Positions 34,279 to 43,042 of a stretch of DNA of 64,000 bases are shown piece after piece (positions within the stretch are counted from its first letter, which is position 1; each line of letters begins with the position of its first letter). Made by a program: the position numbers and the translations under genes. The notes beneath the pieces were generated by a model. It was not told the origin of the DNA, did not search any database, and saw only the letters and a program-made list of their open reading frames with translations. The stretch covers positions 2,914,001 through 2,978,000 of the forward strand of contig NZ_CP096258.1 of assembly GCF_023205015.1 (NCBI RefSeq). The letters run 5' to 3'. The DNA comes from Providencia rettgeri (GTDB taxonomy: Bacteria; Pseudomonadota; Gammaproteobacteria; Enterobacterales; Enterobacteriaceae).

Positions 34279-34435
34279 TCAGGCACTCTATTGGTTAATA
34301 TTTATTCGACCATTCTCATTTTAAGCAGATAAAAGTCATAATTTAACCTATTTGCTACAATATAATTCTCATATTATGAGAATTATATTTGAGACGGAAA
34401 AAATTTACTGATAAGTTCGAAAAAAAGGAGATGCC

Positions 34436-35167
34436 ATGAACAGTATAAATAGAACCTTAGACATCTTGTCTTACATTACAACTTGCGCCTCTCCGGTGAC
34501 ACCACAGTCTATTTCCTCAGCGCTAGACATCCCATTATCAACCGTTTATCGGCTACTGACAATTCTCATAGATTGGGAATTTGTATCTCACGCAAAACAA
34601 TACGGTACATATTGCGTCGGTTCGCAGAGTATCAAAAATCAAGAAAAATACTATCACCACAGTTTATTGATGAGCGCCTCTAAACAAGAGCTACAAACTT
34701 TAGCGAAAAAAACCCAAGAAACCGTGGCGATTATCACCTCAAATATACGGGAAACCATTTGTGTCGACATGATTGAGAGTGAACAAGCACTACGCTGCTC
34801 TTTTATTATTGGCCGCGGTAATACCTTAATCAAAGGTGCAAGTGCGAAAACGCTGTTAGCTTTTCGTCATGAACAATACCAAAACCAAGTATTTGAGGCT
34901 CATGCAAAACAATTAACTACTGAGCAACAAAAATTGAAACTACAACAAGATTTACAAAAGATACGCCAACAAGGTTACGGCGTGTCTGTAAGTGAAATCG
35001 ATGAAGGCGTACTGGGTGTCTCTGCCCCGATTTTCAAAGGGAATGATGTATTAGCCGTCGTTTCAGTTATGGCACCTGAATTTCGTTCTACACATCGCGT
35101 GGATGAGTTTATCACGCACACCAGCCAAACCGCGCATAACATCACTAAACTCATTAACTTGGAGTAA
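34436..35167 (+). CDS. IclR-family transcriptional regulator
   Basis: 243 residues. The N-terminal winged helix-turn-helix (SSALDIPLSTVYRLLTILI) is followed by an IclR effector domain (VDMIESEQALRCSFIIGRG, and GVSVSEIDEGVLGVSAPIF near the C-terminus). A GGAG ribosome-binding site precedes the start. The next gene, hutG, begins 3 nt after the stop, so they form an operon. A role as regulator of hutG and possibly gltS is an inference from position; HutC (GntR type) is the usual hut repressor elsewhere. Confidence 0.88.
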   Translation: MNSINRTLDILSYITTCASPVTPQSISSALDIPLSTVYRLLTILIDWEFVSHAKQYGTYCVGSQSIKNQEKYYHHSLLMSASKQELQTLAKKTQETVAIITSNIRETICVDMIESEQALRCSFIIGRGNTLIKGASAKTLLAFRHEQYQNQVFEAHAKQLTTEQQKLKLQQDLQKIRQQGYGVSVSEIDEGVLGVSAPIFKGNDVLAVVSVMAPEFRSTHRVDEFITHTSQTAHNITKLINLE

Positions 35168-35169
35168 TT

Positions 35170-36087
35170 ATGACACAACCTTTCCAATGGCAAGGGCGCA
35201 CAGATGGTGAAACACAAGAACACTTGCGCATCCACCAAGTCATGAACAAACACACACCCGCCAAATTTGCATTAATTGGTTTTGCCTCTGATGAAGGCGT
35301 CCGACGCAATAAAGGCCGCCAAGGCGCTAAAGCAGGCCCTGATGCAATTCGTCATCAGCTGGCAGGGTTACCTATTCATCAACCACTTGCAATCAAAGAC
35401 GTTGGTACAATCCGCTGTGATGATGGCAATTTAGAAGCTGCACAGCGCTGTTTATCCGACCAACTTATTGCTCTCCTCGCTGATAACCAAAAGCCGATTG
35501 TCCTTGGCGGTGGTCATGAAGTTGCATTCGCAAGCTTCCAAGGTTTGTTTGACTATGTTGAACAGTATCAAGCGGGTAAAACGATTGGTATTATCAACTT
35601 TGATGCACATTTTGACTTACGCGAAGCCCCTGTCGCCACATCTGGCACCCCATTTTTACAATCTGCCATCTTGTGTCAGCAGCACCAGCGCCCTTTCCAA
35701 TATTTATGTTTAGGCATCGCTGATCATGGCAATACAAAAGTCCTATTCGACACCGCAGATAAATTGGGTTGCCAATATATCCGCGATAAAGAATTAGCTT
35801 ACTCTAAGCTTCCTCAAGTAATTGAAAAGATTAAAAACTTCATTGACGATGTAGACTATTTATATGTCACCGTTGATTTAGATGTATTCTCTGCTGCTAT
35901 CGCACCGGGCGTGAGTGCGCCTGCACCAAAAGGCATTTCCACTGAAATTTTTGATGAACTGTTTGCCATTATCAAGCACAGCCAAAAAATTGCTGTTTTT
36001 GATATCGCAGAATGCAACCCTGAATTTGATATTGACAACCATACTGCCAAACTCGCGGCTTATTTGATTTACCAATACTTATTTTAA
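35170..36087 (+). CDS. hutG: formimidoylglutamase HutG
   Basis: 305 residues of the arginase/ureohydrolase fold. The metal-ligand motifs are GGGHEVAF, FDAHFDLR and DLDVFSAAIAPGVSAPAP. The N-terminal part (WQGRTDGE, then FALIGFASDEGVRRNKGRQGA) matches HutG rather than agmatinase or arginase. It splits N-formimidoyl-L-glutamate to glutamate and formamide, the last step of histidine degradation. The other hut genes are not adjacent. It is paired with an IclR regulator upstream and a glutamate symporter downstream. Confidence 0.88.
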   Translation: MTQPFQWQGRTDGETQEHLRIHQVMNKHTPAKFALIGFASDEGVRRNKGRQGAKAGPDAIRHQLAGLPIHQPLAIKDVGTIRCDDGNLEAAQRCLSDQLIALLADNQKPIVLGGGHEVAFASFQGLFDYVEQYQAGKTIGIINFDAHFDLREAPVATSGTPFLQSAILCQQHQRPFQYLCLGIADHGNTKVLFDTADKLGCQYIRDKELAYSKLPQVIEKIKNFIDDVDYLYVTVDLDVFSAAIAPGVSAPAPKGISTEIFDELFAIIKHSQKIAVFDIAECNPEFDIDNHTAKLAAYLIYQYLF

Positions 36088-36199
36088 TAAAACAACACAA
36101 CAACTCGACTGATAAATACACTGTTTCTCACGCTGTTAAGATAATTAATTTTCAAACACCACAATAAAAATAGCTTTGAAGTTGATTATCAAACTAGCC

Positions 36200-36455
36200 G
36201 TAGCGCAATAACTTAATGGTTTTTAACTATTGAATTTCGCGTTACAGCTAGGCGGCAAGTGACGTTATCCCTAGGAGCATACAAAAGTATGTGACTAGGG
36301 TAACGGAGCGCGGCCAACAACGCTGTAGCGCAATAACTTAATGGTTTTTAACTATTGAATTTCGCGTTACAGCTAGGCGGCAAGTGACGTTATCCCTAGG
36401 AGCATACAAAAGTATGTGACTAGGGTAACGGAGCGCGGCCAACAACGCTGTAGCG
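36200..36455. repeat. 125-bp structured element, tandem duplicate
   Basis: Two identical 125-bp copies (36200-36324 and 36325-36449) are followed by a 6-bp start of a third (GTAGCG). Each copy contains a strong hairpin (GTTATCCCTAG ... CTAGGGTAAC around CATAC-AAAA-GTATG) nested inside an outer repeat CGTTACAGC / GCTGTAGCG. The layout resembles the dispersed palindromic elements seen between genes in Yersinia, Serratia and Photorhabdus. It lies between hutG and gltS. No coding frame of note. Confidence 0.9.
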
Positions 36456-36484
36456 TGAAAGACAACAGTTAAAAAGGGAAAAAT

Positions 36485-37690
36485 ATGATTCTACACCTCG
36501 ACACACTCTCAACCCTCTTCCTAACGGTGATCTGCCTACTCATGGGGATCCACTTAAAAAAACGCATCGAATGGCTACAGCGCTTTTGTATCCCTTCTCC
36601 CGTCATTGGTGGTTTTCTCGTTAGTCTGATTATTTGGGGGCTTAAATCATTTAACTTAGCCGAAATCAACTTTGATACAAGTTTACAAACCTTTTTAATG
36701 GTCGCTTTCTTTACGACTATTGGTATTGATGGCAGCTTCCGCATCTTAAAAAGTGGCGGCCGGTTACTCTTTATCTACCTGTTTATCTGCTGGTTTGTCG
36801 TTATCTTCCAAGACACCTTTGGTGCAGGCCTTGCGCATTTACTCGGTGTTGACCCCGTTATTGGTATCATGGCTGGTGGTGTTTCACTTACTGGGGGCCA
36901 TGGCGGTGCGGCTGCCTTTGGTGGAATGGCTGAAGGCCTTGGTGTGCAATCTGCAACAGTTGCAGCAATTGCCGCGGCAACTTTTGGACTAATTACAGGA
37001 AGCTTACTTGGCGGCCCTATAGCCACGTTCTTAATTAAGAAATTTAACGTTCAGATTAAAGCAGATGAAAACGTTGAGCGAGTTCAAGTTCCTGAAACTA
37101 TTGCAGGAAAAATTGAATCTATCGATGCTCACGCTTTTTTAAAAATGTTAGCGCTCGTCTTAGGGATTATGGTCATCGGTCAACTCGCTTCAGCGCAATT
37201 TACCAAGGCAACCGGGTTTTCACTACCCAGCTATGTTGGGGCAATGATCATTGCAATTGTGATCCGCAATATTAATGACCAAGTAGAATTGTTCCGTATC
37301 AACCAAAAATCCGTTGACCTTATCTCTGAAGTTTCACTTGGCCTATTTTTAACGATGGCCATGATGTCATTGAAAATATGGGAACTAAAAGCGGTTGCTT
37401 TGCCATTATTCACCATCCTATTGGCACAAGTCATTATTTTAATTCTATTAGTTGTCTTTGTCATTTTCCGCTTATTAGGCAAAAACTACGACGCTGCAGT
37501 AATGTGTGCCGGTTTAATGGGACACGGTTTAGGGGCGACACCAAATGCAATGGCAAATATGTCCTCTGTATGTGAACGCTACAAACAAGTTTCAATGAAA
37601 GCTTTCATGATTGTGCCACTCAGTGGTGCGGTACTCATTGACTTAGTGGGTATTCCTTATCACACATGGTTAATTAATATACTAAGCTAG
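36485..37690 (+). CDS. gltS: sodium/glutamate symporter GltS
   Basis: 401 residues, as in E. coli GltS. About ten membrane segments in two inverted halves. Signatures are IPSPVIGGFLVS-like (CIPSPVIGGFLVSLI), VSLTGGHGGAAAFG and MGHGLGATPNAMANM. It imports L-glutamate with sodium across the inner membrane. The ribosome-binding site (AAAAAGGGAAAAAT) is AG-rich. Placed after hutG and the tandem repeat, it may have its own promoter. Confidence 0.93.
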   Translation: MILHLDTLSTLFLTVICLLMGIHLKKRIEWLQRFCIPSPVIGGFLVSLIIWGLKSFNLAEINFDTSLQTFLMVAFFTTIGIDGSFRILKSGGRLLFIYLFICWFVVIFQDTFGAGLAHLLGVDPVIGIMAGGVSLTGGHGGAAAFGGMAEGLGVQSATVAAIAAATFGLITGSLLGGPIATFLIKKFNVQIKADENVERVQVPETIAGKIESIDAHAFLKMLALVLGIMVIGQLASAQFTKATGFSLPSYVGAMIIAIVIRNINDQVELFRINQKSVDLISEVSLGLFLTMAMMSLKIWELKAVALPLFTILLAQVIILILLVVFVIFRLLGKNYDAAVMCAGLMGHGLGATPNAMANMSSVCERYKQVSMKAFMIVPLSGAVLIDLVGIPYHTWLINILS

Positions 37691-37697
37691 CGATGCA

Positions 37698-37728
37698 TGA
37701 AGGAGGAGAAACTCGCCCTCCTCCTTCA
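37698..37728 (+). terminator. terminator of gltS
   Basis: An 11-bp perfect stem TGAAGGAGGAG / CTCCTCCTTCA with a 9-nt loop and a following ATTATTTATCTT tail, 7 nt after the stop. Confidence 0.75.
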
Positions 37729-37878
37729 ATTATTTATCTTCTCTATATTTCACTCATATCCATAGATATATCACTCCCTGTCCGTAGTGAAAACAGTTAC
37801 ACTTGAGCAAAGCTGATTTTTTCAGGTGAACAATTTTGCTAACCTGTTTATAATCAGCGCCCCAAATAGAGGTATATC

Positions 37879-39216
37879 ATGACTGCATCCACTTTTACTG
37901 AACTAGAACTTGATGAAAGCCTAATAGATGCGCTTTCAGATAAAGGCTATCAACGTCCAACCGCGATTCAAGCGGCAGCAATTCCTGCTGCAATGGATGG
38001 CCGCGATGTATTAGGTTCAGCCCCGACAGGAACAGGTAAAACCGCAGCGTTTTTACTGCCTGCGATCCAACATTTGCTTGATTTCCCAAGAAAGAAATCA
38101 GGGCCGCCTCGCGTTCTAGTTGTCACGCCGACTCGTGAATTAGCTATGCAGGTTGCTGACCAAGCAAAAGAACTATGCGCCCATAATCACTTAGACATCG
38201 CAACAATCACGGGTGGTGTTGCTTATATGAATCACGCTGAAGTTTTCAGCGAAAATCAAGATATTGTCGTCGCAACAACAGGCCGTCTACTCCAATATAT
38301 TAAAGAAGAAAACTTTGACTGCCGTGCCGTTGAAATTTTGATCCTTGATGAAGCTGACCGCATGCTCGACATGGGGTTTGCCAATGATATAGAAACAATT
38401 GCTGGTGAAACACGCTGGCGCAAGCAAACCATGCTATTTTCTGCCACTCTTGAAGGCGAAGCTATTCGTGACTTTGCTGAGCGCTTATTAGAAGACCCAA
38501 TTGAAATTGACGCTGACCCTTCTCGTCGTGAGCGTAAAAAAATTCAGCAATTTCATTACCGAGCTGACACACTAGAACATAAAACAGCCTTACTGTGCCA
38601 TTTGTTAAAACAAGATGAAGTCACCAAAGCTATCGTCTTTGTGCGTAAGCGTGAGCGTTTGCGTGAATTAGTCCAATGGTTACGTGAAGCGGGTATCGAA
38701 CCTTGTTATCTTGAAGGTGAAATGCCACAGGCTAAGCGTAATGAAGCGGTACGTCGCCTAGTTGATGGCCAAGTTAAAGTACTCGTTGCAACCGATGTGG
38801 CTTCTCGTGGTTTAGATATCGAAAACGTTAGCCATGTTTTTAACTTTGACTTACCTAGAACTGCAGATGTGTATTTGCACCGTATTGGCCGTACCGGCCG
38901 AGCGGGCCGTAAAGGAACTGCAATTTCCTTGGTCGAAGCGCATGATTTCCCTTTATTTGGTAAAATTACTCGTTATATTGAAGAGCCTATCAAGATCCGT
39001 GTTGTTGATTCTTTACGTCCAACAACTAAAGCTCCTTCAGACGCGATGTTAAATAAACCAAAACCATCGAAGAAAGTGCTTGCTAAGCGTAAAGAAAAGA
39101 AAAAAGAAGAACAAGCCAAGAAAAAAGAAAAAGTACGCCATCGCGACAAGAAAAATATTGGGAAACGTCGTACTCCGGCTAGCCATTCCGTATCAATAGA
39201 TAACGACAAAAGCTAG
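37879..39216 (+). CDS. srmB: ATP-dependent RNA helicase SrmB
   Basis: 445 residues (E. coli 444). The helicase motifs are the Q-motif region (RPTAIQ), APTGTGKT (I), PTRELA (Ia), DEAD (II), SAT (III), ATDVASRGLDIE (V) and HRIGRTGRAGR (VI). The Lys-rich tail (KKEEQAKKKEK) is typical. It assists early 50S ribosomal subunit assembly. It has its own terminator downstream. Confidence 0.96.
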   Translation: MTASTFTELELDESLIDALSDKGYQRPTAIQAAAIPAAMDGRDVLGSAPTGTGKTAAFLLPAIQHLLDFPRKKSGPPRVLVVTPTRELAMQVADQAKELCAHNHLDIATITGGVAYMNHAEVFSENQDIVVATTGRLLQYIKEENFDCRAVEILILDEADRMLDMGFANDIETIAGETRWRKQTMLFSATLEGEAIRDFAERLLEDPIEIDADPSRRERKKIQQFHYRADTLEHKTALLCHLLKQDEVTKAIVFVRKRERLRELVQWLREAGIEPCYLEGEMPQAKRNEAVRRLVDGQVKVLVATDVASRGLDIENVSHVFNFDLPRTADVYLHRIGRTGRAGRKGTAISLVEAHDFPLFGKITRYIEEPIKIRVVDSLRPTTKAPSDAMLNKPKPSKKVLAKRKEKKKEEQAKKKEKVRHRDKKNIGKRRTPASHSVSIDNDKS

Positions 39217-39222
39217 TCACTA

Positions 39223-39244
39223 AAAACGGGTTTAGGCCCGTTTT
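39223..39244 (+). terminator. terminator of srmB
   Basis: An 8-bp stem AAAACGGG / CCCGTTTT with a 6-nt loop is followed by TTATTT. It lies just before the convergent lipase-ankyrin gene stop. Confidence 0.85.
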
Positions 39245-39248
39245 TTAT

Positions 39249-40694
39249 TTAGCTCATCATTTGAAAAGCTTTATCTCGCATTTGTTTGCCTTCAGGCGTT
39301 AATAAATCATATTTAATAATATGGTTACCAAGTATATCCTTACAATCTAAGCCTTTATTATTTTTAATACGCCAATCAGCCCCATTCTCCAATAATAATG
39401 CGGCAACATCGAGAGCATGACTATTTAAAGCATCATGTAAAGGAGTATTCCCTAAACTGTCTCTCATATTAACTGTTAATCCATTTTTTAATAACAGTTG
39501 TGACTGTACAAAACAACCATTTTGCGCCGCTAAATGTAAAATACTTTTTTGTTCTCTTGATTGAAACATTTTAATTGATTGGCCATAACGGGATTCAATT
39601 AAAATTTTCATAAATTGCCCATTAGCTGTTCTCACTGAGTGCTGAGCAAGAAAATTAATGTCGCAAGGTTTATGGTCTAATGATAAAAGTGCTGAAAACT
39701 CAGTTACATTTCCTTTTTTCATTGCATTTTCACAACACTCTTGCCAACTTACTTCTTGTTTTTTTTCTTTAGTGGGAAAAATTTCCAGTGGTATTTCTTG
39801 TATTTTATTATATTCACCTGTAATTGCATTCCAATTATTCCATGGTTTATGTTTGCACATAACCCTAATAATCTTAAGCATTGAATGAGCTATAAAACTT
39901 CTTGTTAATAAACGGGTGGGTAACCAATTTTTCCAAGAGCTATGTTCGCTATAAGCCATTTTAATACAATTTCCCAACGCAGAAGGGATTGGTAAAGAGT
40001 TTTGCAATCTATCAAGCCAGTCATATTGCACCGTGTAATAGCGTATCAACCCTTCTTGTGCAATTTTTTCAGCAACGTGATAATCAATCCCAATATTATT
40101 AATAGTGTTTTTTGCCAATCCAGCAGGAGTGAATGCAATACAGGGCGATTGACTTGCTAACGCTGCAATTGATGCCAACCCTCCACCTAATGAATGCCCT
40201 GTACAGATCGTATTTCCATTTACTGCATTGGATAAAATATTCATCAAACCAACGGCTTGAAAATATTGAGAATCATAAAGACCAAGACCTTGACGAATAT
40301 TACTGTAAAAATCGATAATATCATTAGTACCAGCAAAACAAAGAATATATAAATCATTAAACCGACAGATATTAGCCTGAAACCCTGTTTGGCCGTCATT
40401 CAATAATTCAGCGTTAATCCCAAGATCATAAACCTCTTTATTATTTAACCTTTGAACCCCCTGTATATACCGCCAATCTTTATCATAGGCCCCCTGAGAT
40501 AATAAAGCTAAAATATAATCACTTTGTTGTGCATGCCCCCCTAAAAAATCTTCTCTTACTACATCTTTAGGCCATAGTTCTGTTGTGCAAGGTTTAACCG
40601 CTTGGTGCTGATGCCGTAAATAAATATTTAAGTTTTCTCTAACAAAAAAATATTCATCTTTTTTTGTTAGTGTTTGTTGTGTAGATAATGACAT
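39249..40694 (-). CDS. lipase (class 3 type) fused to ankyrin repeats
   Basis: 481 residues, no signal peptide. Residues about 50-250 form an alpha/beta-hydrolase of the lipase-3/DUF2974 kind: oxyanion-type LCFAGTND near 119-125 and the nucleophile elbow GHSLGGG at 166-172 with Ser168. Residues about 380-460 hold ankyrin repeats (KSILHLAAQNG, GNTPLHDALNSHALDVAALLL). The middle region, with WQECCENAMKKGN, may be a further degenerate repeat. Phospholipase-ankyrin fusions are known as type VI secretion effectors or host-directed effectors; no VgrG, PAAR or obvious immunity gene lies next to it, so delivery is unknown. It sits alone between srmB and grcA, where E. coli has no equivalent gene. Confidence 0.75.
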   Translation of the reverse strand: MSLSTQQTLTKKDEYFFVRENLNIYLRHQHQAVKPCTTELWPKDVVREDFLGGHAQQSDYILALLSQGAYDKDWRYIQGVQRLNNKEVYDLGINAELLNDGQTGFQANICRFNDLYILCFAGTNDIIDFYSNIRQGLGLYDSQYFQAVGLMNILSNAVNGNTICTGHSLGGGLASIAALASQSPCIAFTPAGLAKNTINNIGIDYHVAEKIAQEGLIRYYTVQYDWLDRLQNSLPIPSALGNCIKMAYSEHSSWKNWLPTRLLTRSFIAHSMLKIIRVMCKHKPWNNWNAITGEYNKIQEIPLEIFPTKEKKQEVSWQECCENAMKKGNVTEFSALLSLDHKPCDINFLAQHSVRTANGQFMKILIESRYGQSIKMFQSREQKSILHLAAQNGCFVQSQLLLKNGLTVNMRDSLGNTPLHDALNSHALDVAALLLENGADWRIKNNKGLDCKDILGNHIIKYDLLTPEGKQMRDKAFQMMS

Positions 40695-40784
40695 GAGTTC
40701 TCCCTAACAAGTATATTTGTTGGAAGAATATTGAAATACAAATAACCAAGGTGGGAAATAATCAACTTTATTAGTAACAAATAA

Positions 40785-40808
40785 AAAGCCATTGCTAACA
40801 ATGGCTTT
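40785..40808 (-). terminator. terminator of grcA
   Basis: A 10-bp stem AAAGCCATTG / CAATGGCTTT with a 4-nt loop is followed on the minus strand by TTATTTGTTA. It lies 45 nt past the grcA stop. Confidence 0.85.
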
Positions 40809-40852
40809 AGAATTTAATATACGTTATTAGATGTAATTATATTTAATATTTA

Positions 40853-41236
40853 TTACAAGCTTTCAGTGAAAGTACGAGTAATAACATCACGCTGTTGCTC
40901 AGGCGTTAATGAATTAAAACGCACTGCATAACCAGAAACACGAATTGTTAATTGTGGATATTTTTCTGGGTTTTTAACTGCATCTTCTAATGTTTCGCGA
41001 CTTAATACGTTAACATTTAAGTGTTGGCCACCTTCAACGCGCACAGTTGGCTTCATTTCCAAAGGCACTTCGCGATACTCAAAAGTACCTAATTCGTCTT
41101 TAGCAACGATTTGCCCTTCGTTATAATCGGCTTTCGCGCAAACGCAACGAGCTTCATTTTTTTCGTCATCCAGTAACCAGAACGAATTCAACAGCCCTGC
41201 ATTATCAGTTTTTGTAATTTGAATACCTGTAATCAT
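40853..41236 (-). CDS. grcA: autonomous glycyl radical cofactor GrcA
   Basis: I start at the ATG at 41236 (GGAGG ribosome-binding site 5 nt before), giving 127 residues, the same as E. coli YfiD. The C-terminal RVSGYAVRF carries the radical glycine, Gly102. It can replace the damaged C-terminal end of pyruvate formate-lyase under oxygen or acid stress. Two FNR boxes upstream (41386 and 41438) indicate anaerobic induction. Confidence 0.96.
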   Translation of the reverse strand: MITGIQITKTDNAGLLNSFWLLDDEKNEARCVCAKADYNEGQIVAKDELGTFEYREVPLEMKPTVRVEGGQHLNVNVLSRETLEDAVKNPEKYPQLTIRVSGYAVRFNSLTPEQQRDVITRTFTESL

Positions 41237-41385
41237 GTCGACCTCCACGTTCGAGCTAGATTGCATTCGATTTACTTAATAAATCGAAGCTACATTAACC
41301 ATTAATCTTATAAAAACTTGCAATTGGATATTTGGTCTAACCAATGTATATAGATATTTTATACCAGCTAGACCCTCTTGTTTCT

Positions 41386-41399
41386 TTGATATTTATCAA
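41386..41399 (-). promoter_or_regulatory. FNR box 1 of grcA
   Basis: TTGATATTTATCAA matches the FNR consensus TTGAT-N4-ATCAA perfectly. It lies about 150 nt upstream of the grcA start codon. With the second box 52 bp further upstream it mirrors the tandem FNR layout known for E. coli yfiD. Confidence 0.75.
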
Positions 41400-41437
41400 T
41401 TATTCCATTTGGCAACTAATTTGGACTGCTCAACTTT

Positions 41438-41451
41438 ATGATTTAAATCAA
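41438..41451 (-). promoter_or_regulatory. FNR box 2 of grcA
   Basis: TTGATTTAAATCAT on the minus strand differs from the FNR consensus in one base. Its centre is 52 bp from the centre of box 1, close to the spacing of the E. coli tandem sites, where the distal site down-tunes expression. Confidence 0.65.
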
Positions 41452-41614
41452 AATTCACAATTTGTTTTTTTAACTATTTTTACAAGATTTCAATTTTTTT
41501 TGAATTAATCGTCAACATCGGGGCTTTATCTCTCCTTCATGAACCAGTAAGCTTATGGTTATCAACTGGTTCATATAATTGTTCCTTCATAAATTCATTG
41601 TTATGGAATATTTC

Positions 41615-42295
41615 ATGTCAAACTCCATTACGTGGCACGATGTTATTGGCCCTGAAAAATCAAAACCTTATTTCAAAGAGACGTTGGCTTATGTCGCAGA
41701 GCAACGCAAAAATGGTAAGGTAATCTACCCTGCTCAAGACGACGTTTTTAATGCATTTAAGTATACCGAGCTTTCCGATATTAAAGTCGTTATCCTAGGA
41801 CAAGACCCTTATCATGGACCAGGGCAAGCCCATGGCCTCTCTTTTTCCGTACTTCCTGGTATTAAGCCACCCCCATCATTAGTGAATATGTATAAAGAGC
41901 TCGAAAAGGATATTGATGGATTTCAAAGACCGTCTCATGGTTACTTGCTCAGTTGGGCTCAACAAGGTGTTTTACTCCTTAATACCGTCCTCACCGTAGA
42001 GCAAGGCAATGCACATTCTCATGCTCATTTAGGTTGGGAAACATTTACAGATAAAGTCATTGAAGCAATTAATGAAAATACTGAGGGTGTGATTTTTTTA
42101 CTCTGGGGCTCACATGCCCAGAAAAAAGGTAAAATTATTGATACCAAACGCCATCATGTTCTGAAAGCACCTCACCCTTCTCCACTTTCTGCTCACCGTG
42201 GTTTTCTCGGGTGCGGGCATTTCTCACAAACAAATGAAATTTTAGCTCAGCAGGGCAAAACCCCCATTGATTGGGCGCCAGTGATTAGTGAATAG
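41615..42295 (+). CDS. ung: uracil-DNA glycosylase Ung
   Basis: I start at the ATG at 41615 (MSNSITWHDV), which aligns with the E. coli N-terminus; the longer frame from 41579 adds 12 unlikely residues. 226 residues. The catalytic motif GQDPYHGPGQAH has Asp64, and HPSPLSAHR carries the second active-site His. It removes uracil from DNA to start base-excision repair. Divergent from grcA, convergent with grpE. Confidence 0.97.
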   Translation: MSNSITWHDVIGPEKSKPYFKETLAYVAEQRKNGKVIYPAQDDVFNAFKYTELSDIKVVILGQDPYHGPGQAHGLSFSVLPGIKPPPSLVNMYKELEKDIDGFQRPSHGYLLSWAQQGVLLLNTVLTVEQGNAHSHAHLGWETFTDKVIEAINENTEGVIFLLWGSHAQKKGKIIDTKRHHVLKAPHPSPLSAHRGFLGCGHFSQTNEILAQQGKTPIDWAPVISE

Positions 42296-42314
42296 TTTCA
42301 GGTTGTAGACATAA

Positions 42315-42342
42315 AAAATGGGATACTTAAGTATCCCATTTT
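42315..42342. terminator. bidirectional terminator between ung and grpE
   Basis: A perfect 28-bp palindrome AAAATGGGATACTT / AAGTATCCCATTTT, with A/T runs on both sides, sits between the convergent stops. Confidence 0.85.
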
Positions 42343-42347
42343 ATCAA

Positions 42348-42941
42348 TTACTTAGATACAATAACCATTGCAGGTCTGAGTAAACGGTTATTTAACGTGT
42401 ACCCTTTTTGCATCACATCAATCACATGATTAGCTTGGTGATCAGGTGACTCAATCATCGTCATCGCTTGATGAACCTCAGGATTAAATGGCACATTCAC
42501 TTCACTTACAGGCTCAATACCGAACTTAGCCACTGCATCTAAGAAGGTTTTTAGCGTTAAATTTAGCCCTTCTAACATCGCTTTAGACTCTTCACTTTCG
42601 TGATCAGCAGCTTCTATTGCACGTTCCAAGTTATCAATCACTGGCAATAATTCATTTGAGAATTTTTCCAGTGCAAATTTATGTGCCTTTTCGATATCTT
42701 GCTCAGTCCTACGACGAATATTTTCAATTTCGGCGTGTGCACGTAACATCGCTTCACGTTCAGTTTTTTGTGAAGCTTCTAACTGTTGCTCAAGCTCAGC
42801 AATACGCGCGGCTAACGCTTGTTCGTCTGCTTGTAACTCATCAGCTTGTTGAACGCTGGCTTCTTGCTCAGCTTGAACTTTTTGTGATTCATTTTGTTCA
42901 AAAGCTTGCTCATTATGCATGTTTTGGTCTTTACTACTCAT
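42348..42941 (-). CDS. grpE: nucleotide exchange factor GrpE
   Basis: 197 residues, as in E. coli. A Gln/Glu-rich disordered start and long coiled coil (about 35-95, EQALAARIAELEQQLEASQK) precede the beta-domain (VSEVNVPFNPEVHQAMTM). It releases ADP from DnaK in the Hsp70 cycle and acts as a thermosensor. A sigma-32 promoter lies directly upstream. Confidence 0.97.
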   Translation of the reverse strand: MSSKDQNMHNEQAFEQNESQKVQAEQEASVQQADELQADEQALAARIAELEQQLEASQKTEREAMLRAHAEIENIRRRTEQDIEKAHKFALEKFSNELLPVIDNLERAIEAADHESEESKAMLEGLNLTLKTFLDAVAKFGIEPVSEVNVPFNPEVHQAMTMIESPDHQANHVIDVMQKGYTLNNRLLRPAMVIVSK

Positions 42942-42983
42942 GAATATCTCCGCGTATTTAGCATTAATCCCATATATGAGAGT

Positions 42984-43014
42984 ATTATGGGGATCTAATA
43001 CAGGGATTCAAGGG
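42984..43014 (-). promoter_or_regulatory. sigma-32 heat-shock promoter of grpE
   Basis: On the minus strand CCCTTGAA (43007-43014) and CCCCATAAT (42984-42992) are separated by 14 nt, a near-perfect match to the RpoH consensus. The start site would be near 42977, about 35 nt before the grpE ATG. Confidence 0.85.
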
Positions 43015-43042
43015 AAGTCATACAATCAGAGGCCAAAAAAGT

